Shown here one piece after another: positions 28,439-38,882 of a stretch of DNA of 64,000 bases (its first letter is position 1; each line of letters starts with the position of its first letter). This DNA comes from an uncultured Acidobacteriia bacterium. GTDB taxonomy: Bacteria > Acidobacteriota > Terriglobia > Bryobacterales > Bryobacteraceae. A program made the position numbers and the translations under genes. The notes beneath the pieces are model-generated. The model had not been told where the DNA came from. It made no database searches and saw nothing but the letters and a program-made list of their open reading frames with translations. The stretch lies in assembly GCA_903900705.1 (NCBI GenBank), contig CAIUOG010000033.1, positions 1 through 64,000 on the forward strand. Direction: 5' to 3'.

Positions 28439-30873
28439 GAAACGGTGGCCGGCATGGTCGGTTCCGGGGCGGGCGCCACGGCCAGCATCGATTTCTTGCG
28501 AAGCCGCTTGCTCTTGTACATGCGGCGATCCGATTCCGCCAGCAGTTCCTCCGCATCCGAGCCATCCTCCGGATACATGGCGACGCCGACGCTCAGAGAC
28601 AGCGCGCAGGGCTCCGGCGTGACTTCACCGGCGAGGCGAACCACGTTCCGCATGGCGTCGATTTTGGTTTCGAGGGCCACCGGGTCATTACCCGGGCTGA
28701 GCATGACGAATTCGTCGCCACCCATGCGGGCGACGTAATCGTGAGCCTCACACTGTTCGCGCAGTCCGTTGGCAACCACCCGCAGGACTTTGTTACCGGT
28801 AAGGTGACCGAACTTGTCGTTCACCTGCTTAAAGCCATCGAGATCGCAGACCACGACGGCCAGCGAGGCGCCTTCACGCTGGGACCTGGCGACCTCATGT
28901 TCGAGGGACATGAAAAGCGAGCGGGCGTTGGGCAGGTTGGTGAGATAGTCGGTTGTGATCGAGGTTTCGAGAAGGCGGTGATTGAGCGCATTCTCGATGG
29001 CGAGCGCGACCTTGGAACTGATAGCGAGGAGGATCCGTAGATTTTCCTTGCTGAAAGCATCGCGTTCGGCGCGGTAGAGGGCGAGGACGCCCAGAGCGCC
29101 GTTAATGCCGTTCAGCGGAACGGCCAGGGCGGAACGCAGCGTGGAGTACTTGGTCGGATCGTTGAGATAACCGGCTTCCACGGAGGGGTTGCCGTTGAGA
29201 ATCGGCTTGTTATTCTCCGCAACCCAGCCGGAGAGACCCTGGCCGACGGGAATTTCGAGGGCCGTGAACAGGCGGAGATTTTCGCCGCTGACGTACTCGG
29301 GAATCAGCTTGTCGTCCCGCCGGATATAAGTGGCGATGGTTTCGTAGGGAATCAGTCGCTTCAGGCGGACGCCGACGAAGGCGAGCGCTTCCTGGAGGCT
29401 GAGCGAATTGCCGAGGTCCTGCGTCAACTCATACAGCATCTGCGCTTCCTGGGCGGCGGCGGCGATGGAGGAGAGGGGGTCGAGGGAACCTTCGGCGACC
29501 GGAGAGGGGTCGACCTCGGCGGACTCGGCAAAGCCGGTGGCGGGAGCGAGGCCGCGCTCGATCTTGACGTCCATCGAAAGCTTGATTTTCTCGCCGCCGG
29601 TGGCGAGAGCCTTCTTTTCGAGTTCCACGTAGCGGCGCTGGATGATATCGACAATCACCGGATCGAAGCTCTTGCCGGCCTCGGAAACCACGATGCCCAT
29701 GGCCTGATCAAGCGGAAGCGCGCGGCGGTACTGGCGGTCTGATGCGAGGGCGTCAAAGCAATCCACCACGGAAAGAATGCGGGCTCCAAGGGGGATTTCC
29801 TCGCCTGCCAAGCCGAAGGGATACCCGGAACCATCCCACTTTTCGTGGTGCGCCCGAACGATGGGGACGACGGGGTAGGGGAACTTGACTTCCTCCAGAA
29901 TCTCCGCGCCCACCAGCGGGTGGATCTTCATCTTCTCGAACTCTTCCGGCGTCAGTTTGCCGGGTTTTGAAATGATGTGTTCCGGCACGGCGAGTTTGCC
30001 GATGTCATGGAGGAGCGCGGCCGCCTGGAGGGCATCGAGATCCGTCTGCGACATGCCGACTTCCTTGCCGATCTCCGTGGCGTAAACGCGGACGCGCTGA
30101 AGGTGTTCGTGGGTGGTGGCGTCTTTGGCCTCAATGGCGAGCGCGAGTGCTTCGATGGTGCGAAGGTGCAGGCCGGCGATCTCCTCGACATGCACTTTAT
30201 CCTTCTCCAGCCGGTCGATGTACATACGGTAGGAGCGGTAGATAAAGTAGACCAGCGGGAAAAGGACCATCGCCGCGTGCCAGCCTTCCTGATGGCTCAG
30301 GACGACAATCAGCCAGGCGACGGAGGCCGCTGCCATGTGGTACGGCAGGACCCAGAAGTACGTGGTGTGCCAGATTCTGATGACCGAGCGCTTCTCCGTG
30401 AGTCCGATGACGATGGACACGAGGAAGGTATTCACGAAGTAATACGTCAGGGCGGCCAACCCCAGACGGATGGGGTGCTCTTCGCCCATAACCTTGCGCA
30501 GCGGGCCATGGAAGACGAAGTGCGCGGCGATGACGGCAAGGCAGATGGCCGCGACGCTGAAGGCAATCTGAACAGTCTTCGGACGCACCCGCGGCCGCCA
30601 GAGGCACTGAACGAGGATGCCGCCCGCGCCGAGGAGGATCGCCTCCGGCAGGCTGAACATGACGATGCCGACCAGAATGAACAGGAAATTGACCGACAGC
30701 GTTGCGAACACCATCGGCAAACGAACCTTCAGCCCCGACGTCAGGATCGTGACGAGAAAGTACAGCCAGAATTGAATGGGATCAGCGGACGAGAACTGCG
30801 CGATCTCGAACGCCAGCCCCAGTGTTCCGGAGGCGAGGATGAGGGCGATGTATAGTCGTGCCGGTAGCGGCAT
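28435..30873 (-). CDS. Membrane HD-GYP + GAF + GGDEF hybrid cyclic-di-GMP protein
   Basis: HD-GYP motifs LLHDIGKLAVPEHI and HHEKWDGSGYPFGLAGEEIPLGARI; intact MGGDEFVML; multiple N-terminal TM segments. Confidence 0.93.
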   Translation of the reverse strand: MPLPARLYIALILASGTLGLAFEIAQFSSADPIQFWLYFLVTILTSGLKVRLPMVFATLSVNFLFILVGIVMFSLPEAILLGAGGILVQCLWRPRVRPKTVQIAFSVAAICLAVIAAHFVFHGPLRKVMGEEHPIRLGLAALTYYFVNTFLVSIVIGLTEKRSVIRIWHTTYFWVLPYHMAAASVAWLIVVLSHQEGWHAAMVLFPLVYFIYRSYRMYIDRLEKDKVHVEEIAGLHLRTIEALALAIEAKDATTHEHLQRVRVYATEIGKEVGMSQTDLDALQAAALLHDIGKLAVPEHIISKPGKLTPEEFEKMKIHPLVGAEILEEVKFPYPVVPIVRAHHEKWDGSGYPFGLAGEEIPLGARILSVVDCFDALASDRQYRRALPLDQAMGIVVSEAGKSFDPVIVDIIQRRYVELEKKALATGGEKIKLSMDVKIERGLAPATGFAESAEVDPSPVAEGSLDPLSSIAAAAQEAQMLYELTQDLGNSLSLQEALAFVGVRLKRLIPYETIATYIRRDDKLIPEYVSGENLRLFTALEIPVGQGLSGWVAENNKPILNGNPSVEAGYLNDPTKYSTLRSALAVPLNGINGALGVLALYRAERDAFSKENLRILLAISSKVALAIENALNHRLLETSITTDYLTNLPNARSLFMSLEHEVARSQREGASLAVVVCDLDGFKQVNDKFGHLTGNKVLRVVANGLREQCEAHDYVARMGGDEFVMLSPGNDPVALETKIDAMRNVVRLAGEVTPEPCALSLSVGVAMYPEDGSDAEELLAESDRRMYKSKRLRKKSMLAVAPAPEPTMPATVS

Positions 30874-31120
30874 ACTGTCGAAAAATTATTTCGATTGTAG
30901 CACCAAACCGGGGCTAACAAGCTGAAAAGAGGAGAATTGCACCTTGATGACTATAGTGGTAATCCTCCTGCTGCCAATGGAATACAAGGGCCAATTTGGC
31001 ACACGCAAAGGCGGGAGGGCGAGGCGTGCTTACGGACGATAACATTGACAAGTCACTGATTCCCAAAGGAGTATTGAGAAGTACCGGGAGGATTCCGGTC
31101 GAGACTGGGAAAGTGACGAA

Positions 31121-32251
31121 ATGACGCCTGGCCACAGCGCAGATCTGCCCGAACCCCGCACGAATGCGGGCGTGGCGAGAACGGGCAGGGAGTCCGCGGA
31201 CGGCCCGCATGTGGTCGAATTTCTGGGGGTTCCAGCGGTGATTGTCTCGGCGGCGATGCGTCGCCTGATGGCAACCGCGGAGAAAGTGGCCCGCACGAAT
31301 GCGCCGGTATTGATCACAGGCGAGAGCGGAACCGGAAAAGAAATTATCGCGCGGGCGATTCACCAGTATTCCGCGCGGGCGGGAAAACAGTTTGTGGACG
31401 TGAACTGCGCCGCTCTGCCCGACAACCTGATGGAGAGTGAACTTTTCGGCTACGAGAAGGGCGCTTTCAGCGGAGCTGACGCACTGAAGCAGGGTTTTTT
31501 CGAACTGGCAAATCAGGGGACGCTGTTTCTGGATGAAATCGGCGAACTGGATCCGCGGATGCAGGCGAAGTTGCTGCGGGTACTGGATGGTCAGCCGTAC
31601 TTCCGTTTGGGCGGGACAAAGAAGACGGTGGTGGATCCGCGCATTGTGGCGGCGACCAACATGGATCTGAACCACGCCATCGCCAGCGGCAGATTTCGCC
31701 GCGATCTCTTTCACCGGCTGGACGTTTTCCAGTTGCGGGTACCGCCGTTACGGGAGCGCGTGGAGGATATTGCACCTCTGTCGCTTTTGTTTCTGAATGA
31801 CAGCGGGCTGACGCTGAGCCGGGAAGCGCTGGCGATCCTTGAAGACTATGCCTGGCCGGGGAATATCCGGGAGTTGCGGAATGTGTTGCTGCGCGCCGCG
31901 CTGTTTGCATCGGGCAGAGAGATTCGCCCCGGTGACCTGCCACTGGAAACGCTGTTGCGACCCGCAAACGGCAGCGAGGAGAAATACTCGCTCGAAGACC
32001 TGGAGCAACATACGATTTTTCGGGTACTGAACCAGACGAACGGTCATCAACAAAAAGCGGCGGAACTGCTGGGGATTTCACGACGGACCCTGATCCGGAA
32101 GCTCAAGCTGTACCGGAGCGGCGCGCGGGCTGACAGGAATGCCGTCGGCATGGCGGAACTGCATGACGCTGACCTGCAGGAATCGGACGTGGATCACGAC
32201 AGTCCGGAGCATGACATTGCGGAGCAAAACGACGGAGAGGCGGGGGACTGA
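31121..32251 (+). CDS. Sigma54-interaction AAA+ activator with Fis-type HTH and no receiver domain
   Basis: [45 protein letters not shown]-terminal [23 protein letters not shown]. Confidence 0.92.
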   Translation: MTPGHSADLPEPRTNAGVARTGRESADGPHVVEFLGVPAVIVSAAMRRLMATAEKVARTNAPVLITGESGTGKEIIARAIHQYSARAGKQFVDVNCAALPDNLMESELFGYEKGAFSGADALKQGFFELANQGTLFLDEIGELDPRMQAKLLRVLDGQPYFRLGGTKKTVVDPRIVAATNMDLNHAIASGRFRRDLFHRLDVFQLRVPPLRERVEDIAPLSLLFLNDSGLTLSREALAILEDYAWPGNIRELRNVLLRAALFASGREIRPGDLPLETLLRPANGSEEKYSLEDLEQHTIFRVLNQTNGHQQKAAELLGISRRTLIRKLKLYRSGARADRNAVGMAELHDADLQESDVDHDSPEHDIAEQNDGEAGD

Positions 32252-32252
32252 C

Positions 32253-33533
32253 GTGTCTGCCACGCGCCTGATTGCGCCGGGGTTTCTGCCGCCACCGCCG
32301 GATCGCTTTGACGAGATCGATATCCCGGAACAGACGCTGATGGATATTGCGGTGCGACAGGTGTATCTGAGAAGCACCTGCACGATTCATGGCCTGGCGT
32401 CTCTGATGAAGCTTTCGCTGGCGTTGGCGGAGGGAATATTCCGGCGGCTGAACGACCAGCAGTACCTCGAAGTGCGGCGGATGACTGGCGACGACTATGT
32501 TTTCTCTTTGAGCGCCGCGGGCCGGAGGCTGGCGCTCGAACGCGCCGCCACGATGCGATACGCCGGACCGGCGCCGGTTTCGCTGCGCGCCTACACGGAG
32601 ATGGTTCGCCGGCAGACGGCGCAGGTGCTGGTCAACCGGGAGGGGCTGCGGCGGGCTTTCTCCGACATCATTGTGTCCGACGTGCTGCTGGACGCCATCG
32701 GACCCGCGCTGATTTCACAGAGCGCACTTTTTCTGTACGGTCCCAGCGGGACCGGGAAGACCACCATCGCGGAGCGACTGCTGCGGGTTTACCATGATGC
32801 GGTGCTGGTGCCGTGGGCGGTGGAACTGGACGGGCAGATTATTACGATTGGCGACCCGGCGGTGCATGAACAGGTGGAGCCGGTTTACGGTGACGACGAA
32901 CGGTCCGGGAGCCGTTTCGATTACGACCATCTGGACAACCGCTGGATGGTGACGCGTCGGCCTTTTCTGGGTGTCGGCGGGGAACTGGTGACAAGTATGC
33001 TTGATCTGCAAAAGGACGACATGACGGCGACGTTCACTGCGCCCCTGCAGATGAAAGCGAATAACGGCATCCTGTTGATTGACGATTTCGGACGCCAGCT
33101 GATGTCACCGCGCGATCTGCTGAACCGTTGGATTGTGCCACTCGACCGGCGCGTGGACTTTCTCTCTCTGGGCAGCGGCAAGTTCGATATTCCGTTTGAG
33201 CTGATGGTGGTGTTTTCCACCAACATGGAGCCGCAGGAACTGGCCGACGATGCGTTTTTGCGCCGGATCCCGAACAAGATTCTGATTGAGCCGGTGGACG
33301 GCGAGACGTTCGACAAAATCTTCCACATTGTGGCGAAGGCGGTGGGCATGGAGTGCGAGCCCGGAGCGGCGGAGTTCTGCCGGGAGCTTTGTCTGCGGCA
33401 CAGCCCGGATCTGCGCCCCTGTTTTCCACGCGATCTTTGCGGGGCCATGCGTTCCATTGCGCTTTATGAGGGCAGGAGGCCGGCCGTCACGCGCGCGGCG
33501 CTGGAACGCGCCGTTGCGAGTTACTTTATTTAG
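32253..33533 (+). CDS. AAA-type ATPase with N-terminal winged-helix-like region
   Basis: Walker A GPSGTGKTT, NNGILLIDDFGRQLMSPRDLLNRWIVPLDRRVDFL; GTG start follows upstream stop. Confidence 0.82.
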   Translation: MSATRLIAPGFLPPPPDRFDEIDIPEQTLMDIAVRQVYLRSTCTIHGLASLMKLSLALAEGIFRRLNDQQYLEVRRMTGDDYVFSLSAAGRRLALERAATMRYAGPAPVSLRAYTEMVRRQTAQVLVNREGLRRAFSDIIVSDVLLDAIGPALISQSALFLYGPSGTGKTTIAERLLRVYHDAVLVPWAVELDGQIITIGDPAVHEQVEPVYGDDERSGSRFDYDHLDNRWMVTRRPFLGVGGELVTSMLDLQKDDMTATFTAPLQMKANNGILLIDDFGRQLMSPRDLLNRWIVPLDRRVDFLSLGSGKFDIPFELMVVFSTNMEPQELADDAFLRRIPNKILIEPVDGETFDKIFHIVAKAVGMECEPGAAEFCRELCLRHSPDLRPCFPRDLCGAMRSIALYEGRRPAVTRAALERAVASYFI

Positions 33534-33608
33534 TCCGAGGCTCTATAGTGGTTCCAAAACCGGTGCGGCACAAGCCGCCCGGGCGCTGATGAGGCAGATC
33601 GGAAACAT

Positions 33609-33980
33609 ATGGTTCGGCAGGAGAGGTACAAAGTCGATTTCCCGATTTTCATTGCCTGGCAGGATGCCAAAGGCGTCACACGGCGTGCGGGAGGCCGGTG
33701 CGTGGATTTGTCGGCGTCAGGGGCAAAAGTGGAAACGCGCGATCATTTTCCGGTGCGGACGATGGTGATGGTTTCGTCCGACAGCTTTGGCCGGATGGGG
33801 AATGCGATTGTCCGCTACTGCCTTCGCGTCGGCATGAAGTACTACGTGGGCCTGCAGTTTTCCGCCCTGATGCAACTGGGGGATCCGGTGCGCCGGAAGA
33901 TGCTGGCAAAAGTCATGGTGGGCCACGGGGAGGAACCGGGAGCGGAGCCGGCGGAACCCGGTCCGCCGGAATCTGTATAA
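33609..33980 (+). CDS. PilZ domain protein
   Basis: RYKVDFPIFIAW...CVDLSASGAKVET PilZ-like; DxSxxG present, N-terminal Arg motif imperfect. Confidence 0.7.
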   Translation: MVRQERYKVDFPIFIAWQDAKGVTRRAGGRCVDLSASGAKVETRDHFPVRTMVMVSSDSFGRMGNAIVRYCLRVGMKYYVGLQFSALMQLGDPVRRKMLAKVMVGHGEEPGAEPAEPGPPESV

Positions 33981-33992
33981 TCGGTTCCGGTT

Positions 33993-35246
33993 ATGAAAAT
34001 CCGAATCCTTACCACCTTCGCCGCAATTCTGGCGCTGACCACGACAGCCGCCCTCGCACAGCCGCCTGCAACTCCGACGCCGGGCCCGGGCCGCGGCGCG
34101 ATGGCGCCGCTCAAATCCCCCGAAGTCTCGGCGGATGGCCGCGTTACATTCCGGCTGCGCGCGCCGAATGCGAAGGAAGTCTTGGTGACGGGACTCGCGC
34201 CCGGGCAGCGGCCTGCGATGCAGAAAGATGAGCAGGGCGTCTGGAGTCTGACCACAGAGCCAATGAAGCCCGATATGTACGGGTACTCGTTTAATGTGGA
34301 CGGCGCGAACTTCAACGATCCGGGGAATGCGAATTTCAAGACGTCGGCGTTCGGCGCGGGACAGAGCCAGGTGCATGTGACGAACGGCACGCCGGTCAGT
34401 TGGGAACCGGCGCCCGGAATTGCGCGAGGGGCGGTGGCGCACCATTTCTACCACTCGGCGCTGATTGGCGACGACCGCGATTATTACGTGTACACGCCGC
34501 CCAATTACGAGCCGAACCGGAAGGAGCCGTACCCCGTTCTCTATCTGCTGCATGGCCTGGGCGACGATGCGGCGGGCTGGGTTACGGCGGGCGCGGCGAA
34601 CGTGATTCTCGACAACCTGATTGCGCAGGGAAAAGCGAAGCCGATGATTATGGTGAACACGCTGGGCTACGGGGTGGCGAACATGATGTCGGACGGACGG
34701 GGCGGTCGTGGCGGAGGGCCGGGAGTCATCGGCGGCGAGAAGATGATCCCGAACTTTGCGGCCGCGGTGGTGGAAGAAGTAATGCCACAGGTGGAAAAGC
34801 AGTACCGGGTGACGAAAGACCGGACGCAGCGAGCGATCGCGGGGCTTTCGATGGGCGGCGCCGAAGCGCTGTTCACGGGACTGAATCATCAGGACAAGTT
34901 TGCCTGGGTTGCGTCGTTCAGCGGGGCGTTCGTGATGTGGCCGGGCGCGGTGAATCCGGCGGCGGCGGGGCGCGGCGGGGGACGGGGCGGCATGGCGGCC
35001 CTCGATACGGCGGTCTTTGAGAAGAACTTCCCCAACCTCGCGAAAACCAATTCGCAGCTGAAGCTGCTGTGGATCGCATGCGGAACCGATGATGGGCTGA
35101 TTGGCGTCAACCGGCAGTTTAAGGAATGGCTGAAGACGAAAGACGTGCATTTCACGGAGGCGGAGGTTCCGGGGATGGCGCACGTCTGGCCGCTCTGGCG
35201 GCAGAACCTGACCGAACTCGCACCCCGGCTCTTTCAGGGGCGGTAA
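33993..35246 (+). CDS. Secreted CE1/Fes-type esterase with N-terminal CBM48/E-set-like domain
   Basis: YPVLYLLHGLGDDAAGW, RAIAGLSMGGAEAL nucleophile elbow, signal peptide. Confidence 0.88.
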   Translation: MKIRILTTFAAILALTTTAALAQPPATPTPGPGRGAMAPLKSPEVSADGRVTFRLRAPNAKEVLVTGLAPGQRPAMQKDEQGVWSLTTEPMKPDMYGYSFNVDGANFNDPGNANFKTSAFGAGQSQVHVTNGTPVSWEPAPGIARGAVAHHFYHSALIGDDRDYYVYTPPNYEPNRKEPYPVLYLLHGLGDDAAGWVTAGAANVILDNLIAQGKAKPMIMVNTLGYGVANMMSDGRGGRGGGPGVIGGEKMIPNFAAAVVEEVMPQVEKQYRVTKDRTQRAIAGLSMGGAEALFTGLNHQDKFAWVASFSGAFVMWPGAVNPAAAGRGGGRGGMAALDTAVFEKNFPNLAKTNSQLKLLWIACGTDDGLIGVNRQFKEWLKTKDVHFTEAEVPGMAHVWPLWRQNLTELAPRLFQGR

Positions 35247-35410
35247 AGCCCCCTTCATTACAATGAAATGACAGCCTGCCGGAACCGGGCGGAGCATGAA
35301 ACTTTTGCTTGCCCTGACCGTCATTCCGAAGGACACTGAAATTTCGCGCACCCCGCTCAAAGCCAGTAGTGTGCGTTTTCGGAACTGTGACTAAAAAGGA
35401 TTCAACACCG

Positions 35411-37360
35411 TTGGAAAAAAATGGACGTAAGGGTTCGCTCGTTCTCGAACCCACAGATCGATGGTCCGCTCAGGATGCGCGGGAACTGTTTGACGTCGCA
35501 AGCTGGGGCAAGGGTTATTTCTCTGTCAGCGACGAAGGCCACGTTATCGTGCATCCGGAGAAAGAACCGGCACGCGGCATCAACCTGAAAGAGTTGATCG
35601 ACACCCTGGTGTTGCGTGGCATTCAGTTGCCGATTTTGATTCGGTTCGCGGAGATCCTGAAGCACCGGCTGGGTGAATTGCACGAGGCGTTCGACACAGC
35701 GATTCGGGAGCACAAGTACAACGGGCGATACACCTGCGTTTATCCGATCAAGGTCAATCAGCAGCGCCAGGTGGTGGAAGAGATTCTCGAGTTCGGCAAG
35801 CCTTACAAGTTCGGCATGGAAGCGGGTTCAAAGCCAGAACTGCTGGCGGTGATGGCGCTGGCCGACAATGATACGCCGATTATCTGCAACGGCTTCAAGG
35901 ACGACGAATACATCGAGATGGCGATGCTGGCCCAGAAGATCGGGCGGAAGATCATCCCGGTGGTGGAGAAATACACGGAACTGGCGCTGATCCGGAAGTA
36001 TGCGGAGCGGATTGGCGTGCGCCCGACGATCGGGATCCGCGCCAAGCTGGCGGCCCGCGGTTCCGGCCGGTGGAAGTCGTCCGGCGGCTACCGGTCGAAG
36101 TTCGGCCTCAGTACGACCGAAGTCATGAAAGCGCTGCAGGAACTGGACTCCTGGGGCATGGCGGACTGCCTGAAGCTGCTGCACTTCCATCTGGGGAGCC
36201 AGATTACGAATATCCGTCAGGTGAAGGGCGCCGTGAACGAAGCGGCCCGGCTCTACACGGAACTCTGGCGGGTGGGTGCGACGGGCCTTGAATACCTCGA
36301 CGTAGGCGGCGGGCTTGGCATCGATTATGACGGCTCGCAGACTGACTTCGAGTCAAGCGTGAACTATACGCTGCAGGAATACGCGAACGACGTCATCTAT
36401 CACGCACAGAACGTGTGCGATGAAGCCAACGTTCCGCACCCCACCATCATTACGGAAAGCGGTCGCGCGATTGCCGCCTATCACAGTGTGCTGGTGTTCA
36501 ATGTGCTGGGGGTGTCTGGTCTGGGCGAGGAAGAAGCCCAGCAGGATCTGCCGCATGACCCGGAACAACCGCTGATCGATCTGCAGGAAACCTATCGTTC
36601 GGTCAATTCGCGGAACCTGCTGGAGTCTTACCACGATGCGCAGCAGGCGCTCGATTCGTCGCTGAACCTGTTCAGTCTGGGGTATCTGCCTCTGGACCAG
36701 CGCTGTATTGCGGAAAACCTCTTCTGGGCGATCTGCCGCAAGGTACAGAAGATGGCGAAGGAACTCGACTTCTTCCCGGAAGAACTCGAAGGCCTGGACG
36801 CGATGTTGTCGGACACGTACTTCTGCAACTTCTCGCTCTTCCAGAGCATGCCGGACAGTTGGGCGATCAAGCAGTTGTTCCCGATCATGCCGATTCACCG
36901 TCTGGACGAGAAGCCGACGCACCACGCGGTGCTGGGCGATATCACCTGCGATTCCGACGGCAAAGTGGATCAGTTCATCGACCGGCGGGACGTCAAGAAG
37001 ACGCTGCCGCTGCATGAGTACAACGGCTCAGATTATTACCTGGGCGCGTTCCTTGTAGGTGCGTATCAGGAGATTCTGGGCGACCTGCACAATCTGTTTG
37101 GTGACACCAACGCGGTGCACGTACGGCTCAGCCCATCGGGCGAAGTCATCCTGGATGAAGTGATCAAGGGCGACACGGTGCGCGAGGTGCTGGACTACGT
37201 GCAGTACAAGACCGATTTCCTGGTGACCAAGCTGCGGCGGAGCGTGGAAGAGGCGGTGCGGGAAGGCCGTCTGGGCTATGAGGAATCGGGCAGGCTGATT
37301 CGTTTTTACGAAGAGGGGCTGCACGGTTACACGTATCTGGAAGATCCGCACGAGCGATAG
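35411..37360 (+). CDS. speA: Biosynthetic arginine decarboxylase
   Basis: YPIKVNQQRQVVEEI, FGMEAGSKPELLAVMAL, LHFHLGSQITNIRQVK, LDVGGGLGIDYDGSQ. TTG start at 35411 suggested by upstream AAGGA; ORF is open from 35369. Confidence 0.93.
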   Translation: MEKNGRKGSLVLEPTDRWSAQDARELFDVASWGKGYFSVSDEGHVIVHPEKEPARGINLKELIDTLVLRGIQLPILIRFAEILKHRLGELHEAFDTAIREHKYNGRYTCVYPIKVNQQRQVVEEILEFGKPYKFGMEAGSKPELLAVMALADNDTPIICNGFKDDEYIEMAMLAQKIGRKIIPVVEKYTELALIRKYAERIGVRPTIGIRAKLAARGSGRWKSSGGYRSKFGLSTTEVMKALQELDSWGMADCLKLLHFHLGSQITNIRQVKGAVNEAARLYTELWRVGATGLEYLDVGGGLGIDYDGSQTDFESSVNYTLQEYANDVIYHAQNVCDEANVPHPTIITESGRAIAAYHSVLVFNVLGVSGLGEEEAQQDLPHDPEQPLIDLQETYRSVNSRNLLESYHDAQQALDSSLNLFSLGYLPLDQRCIAENLFWAICRKVQKMAKELDFFPEELEGLDAMLSDTYFCNFSLFQSMPDSWAIKQLFPIMPIHRLDEKPTHHAVLGDITCDSDGKVDQFIDRRDVKKTLPLHEYNGSDYYLGAFLVGAYQEILGDLHNLFGDTNAVHVRLSPSGEVILDEVIKGDTVREVLDYVQYKTDFLVTKLRRSVEEAVREGRLGYEESGRLIRFYEEGLHGYTYLEDPHER

Positions 37361-37425
37361 GGGCCGACTGGCCCCGTCACAAAATTAAAACCTAAACGTA
37401 ACGATTTTGTAATACACTTTGAGCC

Positions 37426-38835
37426 ATGGCGTACCAGCGCCCATGGCTCGCGTTTTTATTGCTGATGCCCGCCCTCTTGCGGGCCGCCGAAACCTCGCCC
37501 GAACCGGAACAGGCGCGACGCCTGGTGGCAAATGGGCGACTGGACGAGGCTGAACGACTGGTGCGCGCCGCGATCCGCGGGAATGATGCGCCGGCTCTGA
37601 AGACCAGTCTCGGCGATATTCTCTTCCGGCATGGTGATTTTGCGGGCGCGGCCGACGCCTACCGGAGTGCCGCTACCCTCGATCCGAATTGTGCCCGGGC
37701 GTGGTGGGGACTCGGGCGGATCGAACTCGCTCAGTTTCAGCGGCGGAGCGCGCGGGAACTGATTTCGAAGGCATTCAGCCTGGACCCCCGGGATCCCGAC
37801 ATCATCCTTTCATACCTGGACTTTACGGTGGACGCGGGCAGCCGGATCACGCTGTTGCGGAACGCGCTGTTGCTTACCAGGAATTCTGATCGCGGACGCG
37901 CCGAAGAAATCCTCGGGCAACTGGATCTGGAGCGGGGGATGCAGGGTCTGCAGGTGGCGAAACTCGTGAGCCCTTATCAGGCGTACACTCTGCGGCTGGG
38001 CAGTTTTCTGCCCGCGGGACCGAAGTCGTATGGAGTCCTGCTTTCGGTTTCGATCAACCAGAGAAAGCCACTCCGATTGCTGCTGGATTCGGGCGCGCGC
38101 GGCATCACGCTGGGTTCGCGGGCCGCGCGGCAACTCGGGCTCAGACCCATCGCGAAATCCCGAATCGGGGGACTCGGAACGTCTGGCCCGGTGCAGGCGG
38201 AAGTGACTCTGGCCGAAGCCGTCGCGGTCGGGGAACTGCGCCTGCAAAACTGCGTCGTCGAAGTGACGGCGGAAGCCCTGACGGGCGGCGCGGACGGCAT
38301 CATCGGGATGAACCTTTTCGAGGCCTTCGAGATCCGGCTGGATGCGCGCAACCATGTACTCCAGCTGAAGCCTTTTGCCGACCGGATGCCGGTGATGGCG
38401 GGGCCGGTCTGGGCGGATCACAACCGACCATCGATTCCGGAAGACGCCCGGGGGGCTCTGGCGTATGGGTTCCGTCACTTCCTGCTGGTGCGAACCCGCG
38501 CAAACGGGAAGGAGGGGTTGTTCCTGGTGGATACGGGTTCGTCCGTCACGTCGGTCGCCCATGAAATCGCGCCGCCGATGGTACTCGATGGCGCCGGGCG
38601 GGCGCTGCACGGCGCAGGCGGTGAGGTGGGAGATGCATACCGGATTTCGCCGATCCGGCTGGAAGTCGCGGGGCGGACGCTGATTGATAGTGACCCGGTC
38701 TCGATGAGCCTGACGGAAATCAGCCATCGGGAGGGAGTGACGATCTCCGGCATTCTGGGCTATGCGGCGTTGAGCCGCGCCCCGCTGACGATCAATTACC
38801 GTGACGGCCTGGTCGACCTCGGCACTGCACACTGA
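37426..38835 (+). CDS. TPR + retropepsin-like aspartyl protease with two catalytic-type motifs
   Basis: TPR-like N-terminal half; LLLDSGARGITL and LFLVDTGSSVTSV motifs. Confidence 0.8.
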   Translation: MAYQRPWLAFLLLMPALLRAAETSPEPEQARRLVANGRLDEAERLVRAAIRGNDAPALKTSLGDILFRHGDFAGAADAYRSAATLDPNCARAWWGLGRIELAQFQRRSARELISKAFSLDPRDPDIILSYLDFTVDAGSRITLLRNALLLTRNSDRGRAEEILGQLDLERGMQGLQVAKLVSPYQAYTLRLGSFLPAGPKSYGVLLSVSINQRKPLRLLLDSGARGITLGSRAARQLGLRPIAKSRIGGLGTSGPVQAEVTLAEAVAVGELRLQNCVVEVTAEALTGGADGIIGMNLFEAFEIRLDARNHVLQLKPFADRMPVMAGPVWADHNRPSIPEDARGALAYGFRHFLLVRTRANGKEGLFLVDTGSSVTSVAHEIAPPMVLDGAGRALHGAGGEVGDAYRISPIRLEVAGRTLIDSDPVSMSLTEISHREGVTISGILGYAALSRAPLTINYRDGLVDLGTAH

Positions 38836-38882
38836 TTCCGGTATCCGCAAGGTCGGCGTTTGTATATAATCACGCCAATCCC

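Noticed and set aside
30990-31000. GCCAATTTGGC palindrome in the HD-GYP/sigma54-activator divergent region; possible sigma54 promoter nearby
   Set aside because: Short palindrome, and the adjacent TGGCAC lacks a properly spaced TTGC element.
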